5,074 bases of DNA, taken from Hyphomicrobiales bacterium (GTDB lineage Bacteria > Pseudomonadota > Alphaproteobacteria > Rhizobiales > Beijerinckiaceae). The notes below the pieces were generated by a model. The model was not told the origin of the DNA. It ran no database searches and worked only from the letters and a program-made list of their open reading frames with translations. The stretch is taken from the NCBI GenBank assembly GCA_015655535.1, contig JAATEW010000130.1:1-5074 (forward strand), read 5' to 3'. This document shows, one piece after another, positions 3,606 to 5,074 of this stretch. A program made the translations under genes and the position numbers. The stretch's first letter is position 1. Every line of letters begins with the position of its first letter.

Positions 3606-5074
3606 TTATGCCCACCATTTCGCCACTTGCGGCAGTTTCGGCGCCGATTGCTCGATGATATCCGCCACCGAAAACAAAGTTTCCTCGTCGAAGGCGCGGC
3701 CGATGAGTTGCAGCCCAAGCGGCAGGCCTTCCGACGAGAGGCCGGCGGGCACTGCGATGCCGGGCAGGCCCGCCATATTCACCGTCACCGTGAATATGTC
3801 GTTCAAATACATTTCGATCGGATCGGCCGAACTTTTCTCGCCGAGGCCGAAGGCGGCCGACGGCGTCGCCGGCGTCAGGATCGCATCGACGCCCGCCGTG
3901 AAGGCCGTCTCGAAATCGCGCTTGATGAGCGTGCGGATCTTCTGCGCCCGCACATAATAAGCATCGTAATAGCCGGCAGACAGCACATAGGTGCCGATCA
4001 TGATGCGGCGCCGCACTTCCTTGCCGAAACCCGCCGCGCGGGTGTTCTCATACATGGAAGCGATATCTTTGCCGGGCACGCGCAAGCCGTAGCGCACCCC
4101 GTCATAGCGCGCGAGATTGGACGAAGCCTCAGCCGGCGCCACAATATAATAAGCAGGCAAAGCATAGCGCGTATGCGGCAGCGAAATATCGACGATCTCG
4201 GCGCCCGCGTCTTTCATCCAGGCGATGCCCTGCTGCCAAAGATTTTCGATCTCGGCCGGCATGCCGTCCAATCTATATTCCTTCGGAATGCCGATCTTCA
4301 TGCCCTTGATCGAACGGCCAAGCGACGCTTCATAATCGGGCACCGGCAGATCTATAGAGGTCGTATCCTTCGCATCGACGCCGGCCATCGACCGCAGCAT
4401 GATCGCCGCATCGCGCACGGTGCGGGCAATCGGTCCGGCCTGATCGAGCGATGAGGCGAAGGCGACCATGCCCCAGCGCGAACAGCGGCCATAGGTCGGC
4501 TTGATGCCGACCGTGCCTGTAAAAGCCGCGGGCTGGCGGATCGAGCCGCCCGTATCCGACGCCGTGGCGGCAAGACAAAGATGCGCCGCGACCGCCGCGG
4601 CCGATCCGCCCGACGATCCGCCGGGCGTCAAGGGCTTGGTGTCGCCGGCACGCCGCCAGGGCGAAATCACCGGCCCAAAATAAGATGTCTCGTTCGATGA
4701 GCCCATGGCGAACTCGTCCATGTTGAGCTTGCCGAGCATATTGGCGCCGTCGCGGAAGAGGTTCGACGAGACGGTCGATTCATAAGGCGGCACGAAGCCT
4801 TCGAGCATGTGGCTGCCGGCCGTCGTCTGCACGCCCTTGGTGCAATAGAGATCCTTGATGCCGAGCGGCAGGCCTTCGAGCGGCCGTGCCTCGCCCTTGG
4901 CGATCTTTTCATCCGACTGCACGGCGGCAGCGAGCGCGAGCTCCGGCGTCTCGACGATGAAAGCGTTCAAGGCGCGTGCCTTCTCGATCGCGTCGATATG
5001 GGCCTTGGCGAGGTCGACGGCGGAGATTTGCTTTTGCTTCAGCGCGTCGCGCGCGCCGGCGAGGGTGAGGTCGG
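3606..5074 (-). CDS. gatA: Glutamyl-tRNA(Gln) amidotransferase subunit A (5' end cut by the window edge)
   Basis: GatA is the amidase-signature subunit of GatCAB. It hydrolyses glutamine and passes ammonia to GatB. The frame is open to the right edge, beginning DLTLAGARDALKQ, well upstream of the internal TTG at 4970. Counting from the first full codon in the window (5072), the catalytic triad is present: Lys73 in LGIKDLY, cis-Ser153 in PGGSSGGSAAA and nucleophile Ser177 in SDTGGSIRQPA. These fall close to the K79/S154/S178 numbering of the Staphylococcus enzyme. Only about two residues therefore seem to be missing, perhaps Met plus one residue whose codon ends in CC. The C-terminal half shows GIPKEYRLDGMP, GVRYG and MIGTYVLSAGYYDAYY, and the gene ends in LPQVAKWWA before TAA (3608-3606). 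gatC would be expected upstream but is not in the window. Confidence 0.97.
   Translation of the reverse strand, partial: DLTLAGARDALKQKQISAVDLAKAHIDAIEKARALNAFIVETPELALAAAVQSDEKIAKGEARPLEGLPLGIKDLYCTKGVQTTAGSHMLEGFVPPYESTVSSNLFRDGANMLGKLNMDEFAMGSSNETSYFGPVISPWRRAGDTKPLTPGGSSGGSAAAVAAHLCLAATASDTGGSIRQPAAFTGTVGIKPTYGRCSRWGMVAFASSLDQAGPIARTVRDAAIMLRSMAGVDAKDTTSIDLPVPDYEASLGRSIKGMKIGIPKEYRLDGMPAEIENLWQQGIAWMKDAGAEIVDISLPHTRYALPAYYIVAPAEASSNLARYDGVRYGLRVPGKDIASMYENTRAAGFGKEVRRRIMIGTYVLSAGYYDAYYVRAQKIRTLIKRDFETAFTAGVDAILTPATPSAAFGLGEKSSADPIEMYLNDIFTVTVNMAGLPGIAVPAGLSSEGLPLGLQLIGRAFDEETLFSVADIIEQSAPKLPQVAKWWA

Overview
The window carries part of the gatCAB locus, which encodes the tRNA-dependent amidotransferase, read on the minus strand. 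The gatA, gatB and DUF559 protein sequences, the fairly high G+C of the coding parts and the style of the intergenic palindromes point to an alphaproteobacterium, most likely Hyphomicrobiales (Beijerinckiaceae or a relative). That placement comes from recognising sequence style and was not tested by search.

Layout from right to left, the direction of transcription. gatA (5074 to 3606) enters from the right edge and lacks probably only its start codon plus one base. A palindrome-rich block of about 130 bp (3463-3592) follows. Next is a small DUF559 endonuclease-like gene (3400-3005) whose last residues are read out of another copy of the same palindromic repeat. gatB (2993-1506) starts 11 bp after it, with its Shine-Dalgarno sequence overlapping the DUF559 stop codon. 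Some 800 bp (706-1505) follow with no gene I can support, but with several short palindromes and repeated words. A small, extremely lysine-rich histone H1-like gene (699-358) comes next. The left end (1-357) holds a degenerate array of 15-bp mini-hairpins that includes a good plus-strand terminator-like structure.

GatA releases ammonia from glutamine and GatB uses it to amidate Glu-tRNA(Gln) and/or Asp-tRNA(Asn); gatC is not in the window. The DUF559 gene has no obvious role in this reaction. It looks like an insertion between gatA and gatB, bounded by inverted copies of a structured extragenic repeat whose stems differ in sequence but keep their pairing. This nuclease-plus-repeat arrangement is the most interesting feature here. 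The histone-like protein is probably a nucleoid-associated DNA-binding protein and forms a separate transcription unit.
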